Shown: one piece after another, positions 57,356-64,000 of the stretch
Position numbering within the stretch: the stretch's first letter is position 1
How the letters are laid out: each line of letters opens with the position of its first letter
Assembly: GCF_003966155.1 (NCBI RefSeq)
Contig: NZ_RXNS01000002.1
Location: 186,001 to 250,000, forward strand
Direction: 5' to 3'
Source of the DNA: Halomonas nitroreducens
Lineage (GTDB): Bacteria; Pseudomonadota; Gammaproteobacteria; Pseudomonadales; Halomonadaceae
DNA length: 64,000 nt
Translations under genes and position numbers: made by a program
The notes under the pieces: generated by a model
The model's input: the letters and a program-made list of their open reading frames with translations, nothing else
Told to the model about the DNA's origin: nothing
Databases searched by the model: none

Positions 57356-57678
57356 CTCCCTGAGCCGATGAACCCGGCAAGTAGTCGTGCTGGGGGTAAC
57401 ACGGTATGCGAAGGTGCCCCGCCGGCCCTCAAGCCGGGGCGAGCCGGCGGATTCCCGCATCTGCGCCGGCATGGTGCCGGCGAGGATCAAATGGGTCAGG
57501 ATGACCTGTTGGATTGCCAGGCTACTGGCAGGCCCCACAGCCGACACGGGCCGATCACGAGATCCAGCCCTGGGCGAGGGCCGGCCCGGCTTTCCCGTCC
57601 TGCGGCCTGCCATTGACAGCCTCGTCGGCAACTGGTTTCGTTTGAAACCGAATTCCCGATCGTTGCTATGGAGCCCTG
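57356..57678 (+). promoter_or_regulatory. Intergenic region before the Rieske gene, with promoter-like and palindromic elements
   Basis: About 320 bp without a convincing gene. A perfect TTGACA lies at 57613-57618, and the inverted repeat GGTTTC-GTTT-GAAACC at 57634-57649 covers where the -10 would be, 30 nt before the Rieske start. An open minus-strand frame here might be a remnant of an older gene, but it has no recognised motif. Confidence 0.45.
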
Positions 57679-58053
57679 ATGCCTCTGGCCTGGAAACAAT
57701 ACCGCAGCGCCCCCTCCCCGGGCACCCGCGTGCTGGAAGCCGACGCCCTGCCCGTGGGAGAGCATCGCAGCCTGACCCTGGAAAGCCCGCACGGCCGCTT
57801 CCCGCTGCTCGTGATACGTCTCGACGACGGCCAACTGCTGGCCTATGTCAACGCCTGCCCGCACCAGTACCTGCCCCTCGATCAGCGGGGGAGCCGAATC
57901 CTGAGCCAGGACGGCGAGCAGCTGCGTTGCACCAACCACGACGCGACCTTCTCGGCCCGCACCGGGGAAGGTCTCGGCGGCCTGGGCCTTGGCTGTGCCC
58001 TGGATCCCGTCCCGGTGCGGTGGGAGGACGGCTGGCTGGTCATCGGCGACTAA
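57679..58053 (+). CDS. Small Rieske [2Fe-2S] protein
   Basis: A 124-residue soluble protein with one Rieske motif: Cys60-Pro-His62 (ACPHQYLPLD) and Cys84-x-x-His87 (CTNHDATF), which bind a [2Fe-2S] cluster. The size fits a ferredoxin-type electron carrier or the small part of an oxygenase. It precedes the dioxygenase at 58160 by 106 bp, but that enzyme class does not normally need an electron donor, so its partner is unclear. Confidence 0.85.
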   Translation: MPLAWKQYRSAPSPGTRVLEADALPVGEHRSLTLESPHGRFPLLVIRLDDGQLLAYVNACPHQYLPLDQRGSRILSQDGEQLRCTNHDATFSARTGEGLGGLGLGCALDPVPVRWEDGWLVIGD

Positions 58054-58063
58054 GCGGTCGAGC

Positions 58064-58096
58064 TGTCGAATCGTGCATAGCCGGTGTCGAATCGTG
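58064..58096 (+). promoter_or_regulatory. 21-bp-spaced direct repeats, probable AraC-type operator
   Basis: Two perfect copies of TGTCGAATCGTG (58064-58075 and 58085-58096), start-to-start 21 bp, or two helical turns. This is the usual form of a tandem site for an AraC-family dimer. It lies 64 bp before the dioxygenase start at 58160. A 10-bp match in inverted orientation lies upstream of cdhC (43569-43578). Confidence 0.65.
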
Positions 58097-58159
58097 TCGC
58101 ATCCCCCCTTGGAGCGCCTGGCATCCTGAGCCCCGTTATCACGACGTTCAGGAGATTCC

Positions 58160-59386
58160 ATGTCCCTCACCGAGTTGCCGCTCACGCCCGATTATGACGC
58201 CTGGCCGATCGACGTCGAGCTCGAGGCCGTGTCCTTTACGCCGCGCCTGGTGAGGGTGCGCTGGAGCGACGGCCGGGTCAGCCGCTTCCACGGCATCTGG
58301 CTGCGCGAGAACGCCGCCGACGACACCACCGTCAACCCGGCCACCCGGGAGCGTATCCTGGACCTGTCCACTCTGCCCGCCTGGCCGGAGATCGAAGGTG
58401 CCGAGATCGACGCCGCCGGCGCCCTGTGCGTGGACTTCGCCCCCGAGGACCGCCGTCTGCGCTTCCATCCCGGCTGGCTGCGGGCCCACGACTACGACAA
58501 CGCCGCCGATCCCGAGGCGCCGCTGGTGCCGGTCACCACCTGGCAGGGCGGCCCGGAGGCCAGCCCCGACACCCTCGACGCCGCGGGCCTGCTCGACACC
58601 GCTCCTGACGGCGAGGCCGAGGAGGCGATCCTCGCCCCGGCGCTGGAGAGCGTACTGGGCAAGGGACTGGTGCGCCTGCGCAACCTGCCCACCGAACCCG
58701 GCTCGCTGGAGGCCATCGCCCGGCGCATCGGCCCGGTGCGGCCCACCAACTTCGGCCAGCTGTTCGACGTCAAGGCCAAGCCGGACCCCGACTCCAACGC
58801 CTACACCTCTATCGCCCTGCCGCCCCATGTGGACCTGCCGACCCGGGAGTACCACCCGGGCCTGCAGATGCTGCACTGCCTGGAGAACAGCGTGGAAGGC
58901 GGCCAGGCGGTGATGCTCGACGGCTTCGCCGTGGCCGAGGCCCTGCGCGACCGCCATCCCGAGGCCTGGACGACCCTGACCCGGGTGCGCTGGTGCTACG
59001 CCAATACCGCCAAGACCACCGACTACGTCTGGTTCGAGCCGATGATCCGGCTCGACGCCCGAGGCGCGCTGCTCGAGGTACGTATCGCCGATTTCCTGCG
59101 CGGCCCGCTGCAGACCGCCTTCGAGGACGTCGAGCCGGCCTATGAGGCACTCATGACCCTGCAGCGCCTGCTGCACGACCCAGCCTTCGCCATCCGCTTC
59201 ACCTACCGACCCGGCGATCTGGTGATCTTCGACAACCGTCGACTGCTGCATGCCCGGGATGCCTTCGAGGGCAGCAGCGGCCATCGCTGGCTGCAGGGCT
59301 GCTACATGGAGCGTGACGAGATCCGCTCGCGCTACCGGATGATCCGGCGCGCCCGGCGCCGGCGCCGACTCGCCGCCGAGGCCTGA
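58160..59386 (+). CDS. Gamma-butyrobetaine hydroxylase-type Fe(II)/2-oxoglutarate dioxygenase
   Basis: A 408-residue dioxygenase like BBOX1. The N-terminal DUF971-like domain (VRWSDGRVSRFHGIWLRENAAD) lacks the zinc-binding Cys found in human BBOX. The catalytic TauD-type domain has His223-Val-Asp225 (PPHVDLPTREYHPG) and distal His364 (FDNRRLLHARDAF). Expected reaction: gamma-butyrobetaine to L-carnitine, which would feed cdhCAB. A C-terminal Arg-rich tail follows. GGAG precedes the ATG. It is followed 23 bp later by an MFS transporter. Confidence 0.87.
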   Translation: MSLTELPLTPDYDAWPIDVELEAVSFTPRLVRVRWSDGRVSRFHGIWLRENAADDTTVNPATRERILDLSTLPAWPEIEGAEIDAAGALCVDFAPEDRRLRFHPGWLRAHDYDNAADPEAPLVPVTTWQGGPEASPDTLDAAGLLDTAPDGEAEEAILAPALESVLGKGLVRLRNLPTEPGSLEAIARRIGPVRPTNFGQLFDVKAKPDPDSNAYTSIALPPHVDLPTREYHPGLQMLHCLENSVEGGQAVMLDGFAVAEALRDRHPEAWTTLTRVRWCYANTAKTTDYVWFEPMIRLDARGALLEVRIADFLRGPLQTAFEDVEPAYEALMTLQRLLHDPAFAIRFTYRPGDLVIFDNRRLLHARDAFEGSSGHRWLQGCYMERDEIRSRYRMIRRARRRRRLAAEA

Positions 59387-59409
59387 GTCACCGTCCACAG
59401 GAGACTGCC

Positions 59410-60732
59410 ATGAGCGCCACTCCCCAGGCCCCCGCCACCACCGTCTCCGCGGCCTGGAGCCTCTGGGCCCTGCTGCTCGGCGTCGGCCTGCTGATGCTGG
59501 GCAACGGCCTGCAGGGTAGCCTGCTTGGCGTGCGTGCCGCCGAGGAGGCCTTCGGCAACACCGTCACCGGCCTGGTCATGTCGGCCTATTTTGTCGGCTT
59601 TCTGGCCGGCTCGACCCTGACGCCGCGCAAACTGCGCCAGGTCGGCCATATCCGGGTCTTCGCGGCCCTGGCCTCGATTACCTCGGTGGCCATCCTGGTG
59701 CACGTGCTGTTCATCGACCCCTGGGTCTGGGCCGCCATGCGTCTGGTCACGGGCTTCGCCTATGCCGGCCTCTACGTGGTCACCGAGAGCTGGCTCAACG
59801 GCCATGCCGGCAATCACCTGCGCGGCCGACTGCTGGCCTTCTACATGGTGATCAGCTACCTGGGGATGGGCGGCGGCCAGCTGCTGCTCAACGTTGCCGA
59901 CCCCAGCGGGGTCGTGCTCTTCCTGATCGTCTCGATCCTGATGTCCGTGGCACTGGTGCCCATCCTGCTCAGCTACACGCCGCAGCCGGACATCAGCGAG
60001 CCGGAGGCCATGAACCTGCGGCGACTGTACCGGCTGTCACCACTCGGCACCCTGGGCTGCCTGCTGACCGGCGTCGCCAACGGCAGCGTCTTCGGCATGG
60101 GGGCGGTCTTTGCGACCGGCAGCGGCCTGGCCGTGGATCAGGTCGCCGCCTTCATGGGCGCCTTCATCCTCGGTGGCGCCCTGCTGCAATGGCCGCTGGG
60201 CAAGCTATCGGACAAGACCGACCGCCAGGCGGTGATCGTGGTGGTCGCCGCGCTGGCCACGGCGCTGTCCCTGGCCGGCCTGCTGCTCGGTGGCGAGGCC
60301 CGCTCCCTGACCCTGCTCGGCGTGCTGCTGGGCGGCACGACCCTGACGCTGTACTCGCTGTTCCTGGCCTGCGCCAATGATGTCCTCACCCCACAGCAGA
60401 CCCTGGCGGCAAGCAGCAGCCTGGTCCTGGCACTGGGCGTGGGCGCCATCCTCGGGCCGCTGACCACCGGCCTGCTGATGGACGCCCTGGGACCCGACGG
60501 CTTCCTCTGGGACCTGGCGCTGATTCATGCGGCCATCGTCGCCTTCGGTGGCTACTGCCTGATCCGTCACCCCGCAAGCGACAGCGGGGAACATGGCCAC
60601 TACGTGGCAGTGCCCGCGGGCACTGCCCCACTGGGCGCCACCTGGGTCGAGGAAGCCGCCAACGAACCCGCCCAGCTGGAACTCGCCCTGGTGGAGACGC
60701 CTGTCGAGGCAACGGGCGAACCGGTCGGCTGA
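59410..60732 (+). CDS. MFS transporter (YcaD-type)
   Basis: A 440-residue, 12-helix major facilitator. MSAYFVGFLAG, a GxLxDxxxR-like loop (LSDKTDRQ) between helices 8 and 9, and a soluble acidic C-terminal tail of about 50 residues resemble the YcaD group. It lies 23 bp after the butyrobetaine-type dioxygenase, so a related substrate (butyrobetaine, carnitine or another onium compound) is likely but unproven. Confidence 0.85.
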   Translation: MSATPQAPATTVSAAWSLWALLLGVGLLMLGNGLQGSLLGVRAAEEAFGNTVTGLVMSAYFVGFLAGSTLTPRKLRQVGHIRVFAALASITSVAILVHVLFIDPWVWAAMRLVTGFAYAGLYVVTESWLNGHAGNHLRGRLLAFYMVISYLGMGGGQLLLNVADPSGVVLFLIVSILMSVALVPILLSYTPQPDISEPEAMNLRRLYRLSPLGTLGCLLTGVANGSVFGMGAVFATGSGLAVDQVAAFMGAFILGGALLQWPLGKLSDKTDRQAVIVVVAALATALSLAGLLLGGEARSLTLLGVLLGGTTLTLYSLFLACANDVLTPQQTLAASSSLVLALGVGAILGPLTTGLLMDALGPDGFLWDLALIHAAIVAFGGYCLIRHPASDSGEHGHYVAVPAGTAPLGATWVEEAANEPAQLELALVETPVEATGEPVG

Positions 60733-60741
60733 GCGCCCAGC

Positions 60742-61746
60742 TCAGCCCGACCCTCTCGCCGCCGTCTCGCTGGGCGCCTCGTCGAAACGCGCCCGATAGG
60801 CCCGGGAGAAGTGCGCCAGGTACGTGAAGCCGGTGGCCGTCGCCGCCTCGGTCACCCGGCAGTGGCTGCCGGCAAGCAGCCGCTGGGCGCGATCCAGGCG
60901 CATGCCCAGATAACAGTGCTTGGGCGTCTCGCCGAAATGCGCCAGGAATAACCGCGTGAGCTGGCGCTGGGACTGGCCCGCCAACCGGCAGATCTCGGGA
61001 ATCGGCAGCGCCTGGGCAAGATTGGCCTCCATCACCGCCAGGCTCTTGACCACGCTGCGCGGCAGTCCTGCGAAGTGCTCCTGGTGCTCGTCCCGGGGCG
61101 GCGCGTCGTGGCGATGGTGGACCAGCTGGCGACCCACCGCATCGGCCAGTGCCGGGCCATAGTCACGCTCGATGCGCTCCAGCATCATGTCGATGCCGGT
61201 GGTGCCGCCGGCCCCGGTTTGACGGCAGCCATCGGAGGCAAATCGCTCGCGACTGACCCGCAGATGGGGGAACTCGCGGCGGAAGGCCGGCACGCTCTCC
61301 CAGTGCAGCGCAACCTGGTGCCCCTCCAGGACGCCCGCCCGCGCCAGGATGAAGGGCGCGGTGTCCAGTCCGCCGAGCCAGCCCCCGTAAGCCGCCACGC
61401 GCCGCAACACCGCCCGGTCCTGGGCCGTCACTGTCGCCTCCGCCTCATAGGACGACACCACCATCAGGTGGGCGTCGTCGGGCACCGAGGCCAGGTCGCC
61501 ATCGACCTCCAGGCGCACCCCGTTGCTGGCCACCACACCGTTGCCATCCGCCGAGCGCAGCCGCCAGGCGAACAGGTCGCGACCGAAGCGGTTGGCCACG
61601 CGCAGCGGCTCCAGCATGCAGAACAGGGTCAGCATCGAGAACTTGGGCACCAGCCAGACATCCAGGGTGTGCTCGGCCTGCTCGGGCGACAGCAGCGGGG
61701 GGGAATCCGGGCGCGGATAGGGCCAGGCGTCGGGGTAGGCATCCAT
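60742..61746 (-). CDS. GlxA-family AraC-type regulator, divergent from the second dioxygenase
   Basis: A 334-residue regulator with a DJ-1/PfpI-like N-terminal domain (LDVWLVPKFSMLTLFCMLEPLRVANRF; GGWLGGLDTAPFILARAGVL) and AraC C-terminus (IPEICRLAGQSQRQLTRLFLAHFG; EAATATGFTYLAHFSRAYRARF). The open frame begins with a TTG at 61785, but the first ATG (61746) is preferred. Divergent from the gene at 61885 across 138 bp, so it is the likely regulator of the tmpAB-like operon. Confidence 0.85.
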   Translation of the reverse strand: MDAYPDAWPYPRPDSPPLLSPEQAEHTLDVWLVPKFSMLTLFCMLEPLRVANRFGRDLFAWRLRSADGNGVVASNGVRLEVDGDLASVPDDAHLMVVSSYEAEATVTAQDRAVLRRVAAYGGWLGGLDTAPFILARAGVLEGHQVALHWESVPAFRREFPHLRVSRERFASDGCRQTGAGGTTGIDMMLERIERDYGPALADAVGRQLVHHRHDAPPRDEHQEHFAGLPRSVVKSLAVMEANLAQALPIPEICRLAGQSQRQLTRLFLAHFGETPKHCYLGMRLDRAQRLLAGSHCRVTEAATATGFTYLAHFSRAYRARFDEAPSETAARGSG

Positions 61747-61884
61747 AATGGCTAGAAATATCAAACCTATGGCGAATTTATGCAAATTCTAGCGATGAGG
61801 TGACGTTAGGGTAAAGCCGGTCACGTCATCGGCGCCGCTGACCACGACTGCTCACAACGCCCCTGCATCCGGAGAATTATCGCC
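61747..61884. promoter_or_regulatory. Divergent promoter gap, regulator and tmpA-like gene
   Basis: 138 bp, AT-rich near the regulator. GTGACGTTA and GGTCACGTCA (61801-61831) form near-inverted elements that could be regulator sites. Confidence 0.35.
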
Positions 61885-63015
61885 ATGACCGCAAGCGGCA
61901 AGGTAAGGCTGTCCCCCGACGGGCAGCGCCTGACCCTCGATCTCGACACCGGCCCCCGCGAGTTCGCGGCCCTATGGCTGCGCGAGCGGACGCCCGACGC
62001 CGAGACCCTGGACCCGCGTACCGGACAACGCCTGATCGAGGCCGCCGAACTACCCCTCGACCTCGCGGTGGAGCATGCCGAGCTCGACGGCGAGACGCTG
62101 GCGCTTTGCTTCAGCGACGGCCAGGCCGCGCGCTTCCCGCTGGCCGAGCTGCGTGCCGAAGACCGCCCACGCGAGACGATCGCCCCGGGCCGAACCCTGT
62201 GGGACGCCGGGCTTTCCGAGCCGCCCCGCGCCGACTTCGCGACCGCCCTCGCCGATGACACCGCCCTGCTCGGGATGCTCGAGGGCCTGCACCGTTATGG
62301 CTTCGTGCTGGTGTCCGGCGTACCTATTGACGAGGACGGCATGCAGGCGCTGATCGACCGCATCGGGCCGTTGCGCCGGACCAACTGGGGCGGCATCGCC
62401 GACGTCAAGTCGGTGGCCGACGCCTACGACCTGACCATGACCCAGCGCGGCCTGGAACCGCACACCGACAACCCCTATCGCGATCCGATCCCCGGCTACA
62501 TCTGGCTGCACTGCCTGACCAACGCCGCCGACGGCGGCGACAATACCCTGGTGGACGGTTACCGGGCCGCCCAGGTGCTTGCCGAACGCGGTCCGGCGGC
62601 CTTCGACTGCCTCACCCGGGTCACGCCGGGCTTCCGCTACCGCGACGAGACCACTTGGCTGGAGAGCGAGGGGCCGCTGATCGAGCTCGACGGCCAGGGT
62701 CGGGTGATCCGGGTGCGCTATTCCAACCGCACCGAGCGGGTCGCGGCACTGCCCACCGAGGAGCTTGCCCGCTACTACGCCGCCCGACGGGCCTTCTATG
62801 AGCTGATCACCTCCGACGAGCTCACCGTGCACCTCAAGCTCGATCCGGGCCAGATGCTGATCATGGACAACTACCGCCTACTGCACGGCCGGCGTGCCTA
62901 CGAGCTGGCCGGTGGCGTGCGCCACCTGCGCCAGGGGTACGTGGATCGCGACAGCACTGCCAGCCGCCGCCTGGTGCTGCGCCAGCGGCTGGCCGAGACC
63001 GGGGAGGTCGCATGA
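61885..63015 (+). CDS. TmpA-like Fe(II)/2-oxoglutarate dioxygenase
   Basis: A 376-residue TauD/BBOX-type dioxygenase with His193-Thr-Asp195 (EPHTDNPYRDP) and distal His334 (MDNYRLLHGRRAY), and a reduced N-terminal DUF971-like domain. Alone it could be a butyrobetaine hydroxylase. However, it is coupled by ATGA to a PhnZ-type HD oxygenase, the pair known as TmpA-TmpB, which convert 2-(trimethylammonio)ethylphosphonate to glycine betaine and phosphate. It differs clearly from the dioxygenase at 58160, so the two probably act on different substrates. Confidence 0.83.
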   Translation: MTASGKVRLSPDGQRLTLDLDTGPREFAALWLRERTPDAETLDPRTGQRLIEAAELPLDLAVEHAELDGETLALCFSDGQAARFPLAELRAEDRPRETIAPGRTLWDAGLSEPPRADFATALADDTALLGMLEGLHRYGFVLVSGVPIDEDGMQALIDRIGPLRRTNWGGIADVKSVADAYDLTMTQRGLEPHTDNPYRDPIPGYIWLHCLTNAADGGDNTLVDGYRAAQVLAERGPAAFDCLTRVTPGFRYRDETTWLESEGPLIELDGQGRVIRVRYSNRTERVAALPTEELARYYAARRAFYELITSDELTVHLKLDPGQMLIMDNYRLLHGRRAYELAGGVRHLRQGYVDRDSTASRRLVLRQRLAETGEVA

Positions 63016-63599
63016 ACCAGGCCCGCTTCCGACACTTCGGCGAGGCACAGCGCGACGAGTGGGCGCTGATCGACGATCGCTTTCGCGACTACGTGGCCGA
63101 CGCCCCGCAGCGCGTGCTCGTGCACCTCGATCGCCTCGCCGGCGACACCCATGGCTATCCGGTGGACCGCTACACCCACAGCCTGCAGACCGCCACCCGG
63201 GCGCTGCGCGACGGCGCCGACGAGGAGATGGTGGTCTGCGCTCTGCTCCACGACATCGGCGACGACCTGGCCCCGGCCAACCATGCCGAGATCGCCGCGG
63301 CCATCCTCGAGCCCTTCGTCGATCCGCTCAATGCCTGGATGATCCGCCACCACGAGCTCTTCCAGGGGTATCATTACCGCCATTTCTTCGGCCTGGATCG
63401 CCACGTCCGGGAGCGGTTCCGCGACCACCCGGCCTATGCCCGCACAGTGCGCTTCTGCGACGACTGGGACCAGGCGAGCTTCGATCCCGACTACGACACC
63501 CTGCCGCTCGAGCACTTCGTGCCGATGGTGGAGCGCGTCCTGGGACGCGCGCCCTTCGGCGGCCTGCCGGCGATTCTCGAGGAGACCGAATCCCCATGA
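63012..63599 (+). CDS. HD-domain mixed-valent diiron oxygenase, TmpB/PhnZ-like
   Basis: A 195-residue HD-fold protein. Likely metal ligands: His56 (YTHSLQTA), His80-Asp81 (LLHDIGDD), His91 (ANHAEI), His113 or His114 (IRHHELFQGYHY) and an Asp at 151-153 (CDDWDQASFD). The order and spacing fit PhnZ/TmpB/MIOX-type oxygenases rather than phosphohydrolases. With TmpA it would cut the C-P bond of the hydroxylated phosphonate, yielding glycine betaine. Start overlaps the dioxygenase stop and its stop overlaps the next start (ATGA both times). Confidence 0.83.
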   Translation: MNQARFRHFGEAQRDEWALIDDRFRDYVADAPQRVLVHLDRLAGDTHGYPVDRYTHSLQTATRALRDGADEEMVVCALLHDIGDDLAPANHAEIAAAILEPFVDPLNAWMIRHHELFQGYHYRHFFGLDRHVRERFRDHPAYARTVRFCDDWDQASFDPDYDTLPLEHFVPMVERVLGRAPFGGLPAILEETESP

Positions 63600-64000
63600 C
63601 CTGCGCCCAGCGACTGATCCGCCTGCTCGAGGCCCATGGCGTCGACACCGCCTTCGGCATCCCCGGGGTACACACCATCGAGCTGTATCGCGGCCTGGGC
63701 GACAGCGGGCTGGCCCACGTCACCCCACGCCACGAGCAGGGCGCTGGCTTCATGGCCGACGGCTACGCCCGGGCCAGCGGCAAGCCCGCCGCCTGCTTCA
63801 TCATCAGCGGTCCCGGCATGACCAACATCGCCACCGCCATGGGCCAGGCGCTGGCCGACTCGGTGCCGATGCTGGTGATCTCCAGCGTCAACCAGCGCGC
63901 CAGCCTGGGCCGCGGCCAGGGCCGGTTGCACGAGATGCCCCACCAGGGCGAGACGTTGGCCGGCGTCAGCGTGTTCAGCCACACCCTGCACGATCCGGCG
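63596..64000 (+). CDS. Thiamine-diphosphate-dependent enzyme, AruI/acetolactate-synthase-like (3' end cut off)
   Basis: The first 135 residues of a TPP enzyme; the frame is open to the window end. GIPGVHTIELYRGL, TPRHEQGAGFMADGYARASGKP (catalytic Glu47) and ISGPGMTNIATAMGQALADSVPMLVISS are the pyrimidine-binding domain of the acetolactate synthase family. The wording is closest to the 5-guanidino-2-oxopentanoate decarboxylase (AruI) subgroup, from memory. ATGA overlap with the HD gene puts it in the same operon, which is unexpected for TMAEP breakdown. Confidence 0.85.
   Translation, partial: MTCAQRLIRLLEAHGVDTAFGIPGVHTIELYRGLGDSGLAHVTPRHEQGAGFMADGYARASGKPAACFIISGPGMTNIATAMGQALADSVPMLVISSVNQRASLGRGQGRLHEMPHQGETLAGVSVFSHTLHDPA

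Noticed and set aside
57387..57631. Minus-strand hydrophobic frame between the CoA-transferase and Rieske genes
   Set aside because: One stretch looks faintly protein-like, but there is no family, start or context; recorded only as a possible remnant.
63012..63599. HD-type phosphohydrolase or dGTPase
   Set aside because: Extra metal ligands, spacing and pairing with a 2-oxoglutarate dioxygenase fit the PhnZ/TmpB oxygenase group better.

Overview
The window comes from a GC-rich, halophilic gammaproteobacterium, most likely Halomonas or a close relative in the Halomonadaceae. This rests on gene content (Rsx/Rnf complex, ThiI with a rhodanese tail, HlyU, a large set of genes for betaine and carnitine metabolism, a BCCT transporter, a Lap-type adhesin), high GC, and dense operons with ATGA/TGATG overlaps. 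No rRNA, tRNA, CRISPR array, prophage or insertion sequence was seen.

Region 1 (1-14.7 kb) is a complete c-di-GMP-controlled surface adhesion module. It has LapG (start cut off by the window edge), LapD, a 1768-residue repeat adhesin with a TAAG LapG-cleavage site, and its type I secretion system: ABC ATPase, HlyD adaptor, and a TolC channel fused to an OmpA domain. A LuxR-type regulator with a degenerate receiver is embedded in the operon. Region 2 (15-24 kb) is mostly housekeeping: a short conserved protein, thiI, a minus-strand trio (VTT membrane protein, PQQ-type propeller, cytochrome P460), a small lipoprotein, metG and a CHASE4-GGDEF diguanylate cyclase. Region 3 (24-31 kb) is rsxABCDGE, nth and ydcF.

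Region 4 (31-39 kb) is a signalling locus: a receiver-only protein, a membrane protein joining a degenerate kinase-like core to a DnaQ-type exonuclease, a small membrane protein, a sodium:solute symporter-histidine kinase, and a DUF294 nucleotidyltransferase facing them. Region 5 (39-43 kb) has hlyU-like, argG, rnt, grxD and argF, plus an unknown small gene behind a promoter that carries a perfect 16-bp palindrome.

Region 6 (43.6-64 kb) is devoted to trimethylammonium compounds. It contains cdhCAB (carnitine to glycine betaine), a BCCT transporter and an acylcarnitine-hydrolase-like protein, caiX between two paralogous GlxA/CdhR-type regulators, a two-domain DddD-like CoA-transferase with its own divergent regulator, a Rieske protein, a gamma-butyrobetaine-type dioxygenase, an MFS transporter, another GlxA-type regulator, and a second dioxygenase coupled to a PhnZ/TmpB-type HD oxygenase. 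The last gene, a thiamine-diphosphate enzyme, runs off the edge. The likely common product is glycine betaine, which is both a nutrient and an osmoprotectant. A piuC gene and an EGG-repeat metal-binding-like protein with a candidate Fur box interrupt this region.

The most notable non-coding structures are a family of roughly 160-bp imperfect palindromic repeats (two clear copies, one possible), 21-bp-spaced direct repeats upstream of the first dioxygenase that share a 10-mer with the cdhC upstream region, and three near-identical 525-bp repeats in the adhesin gene.
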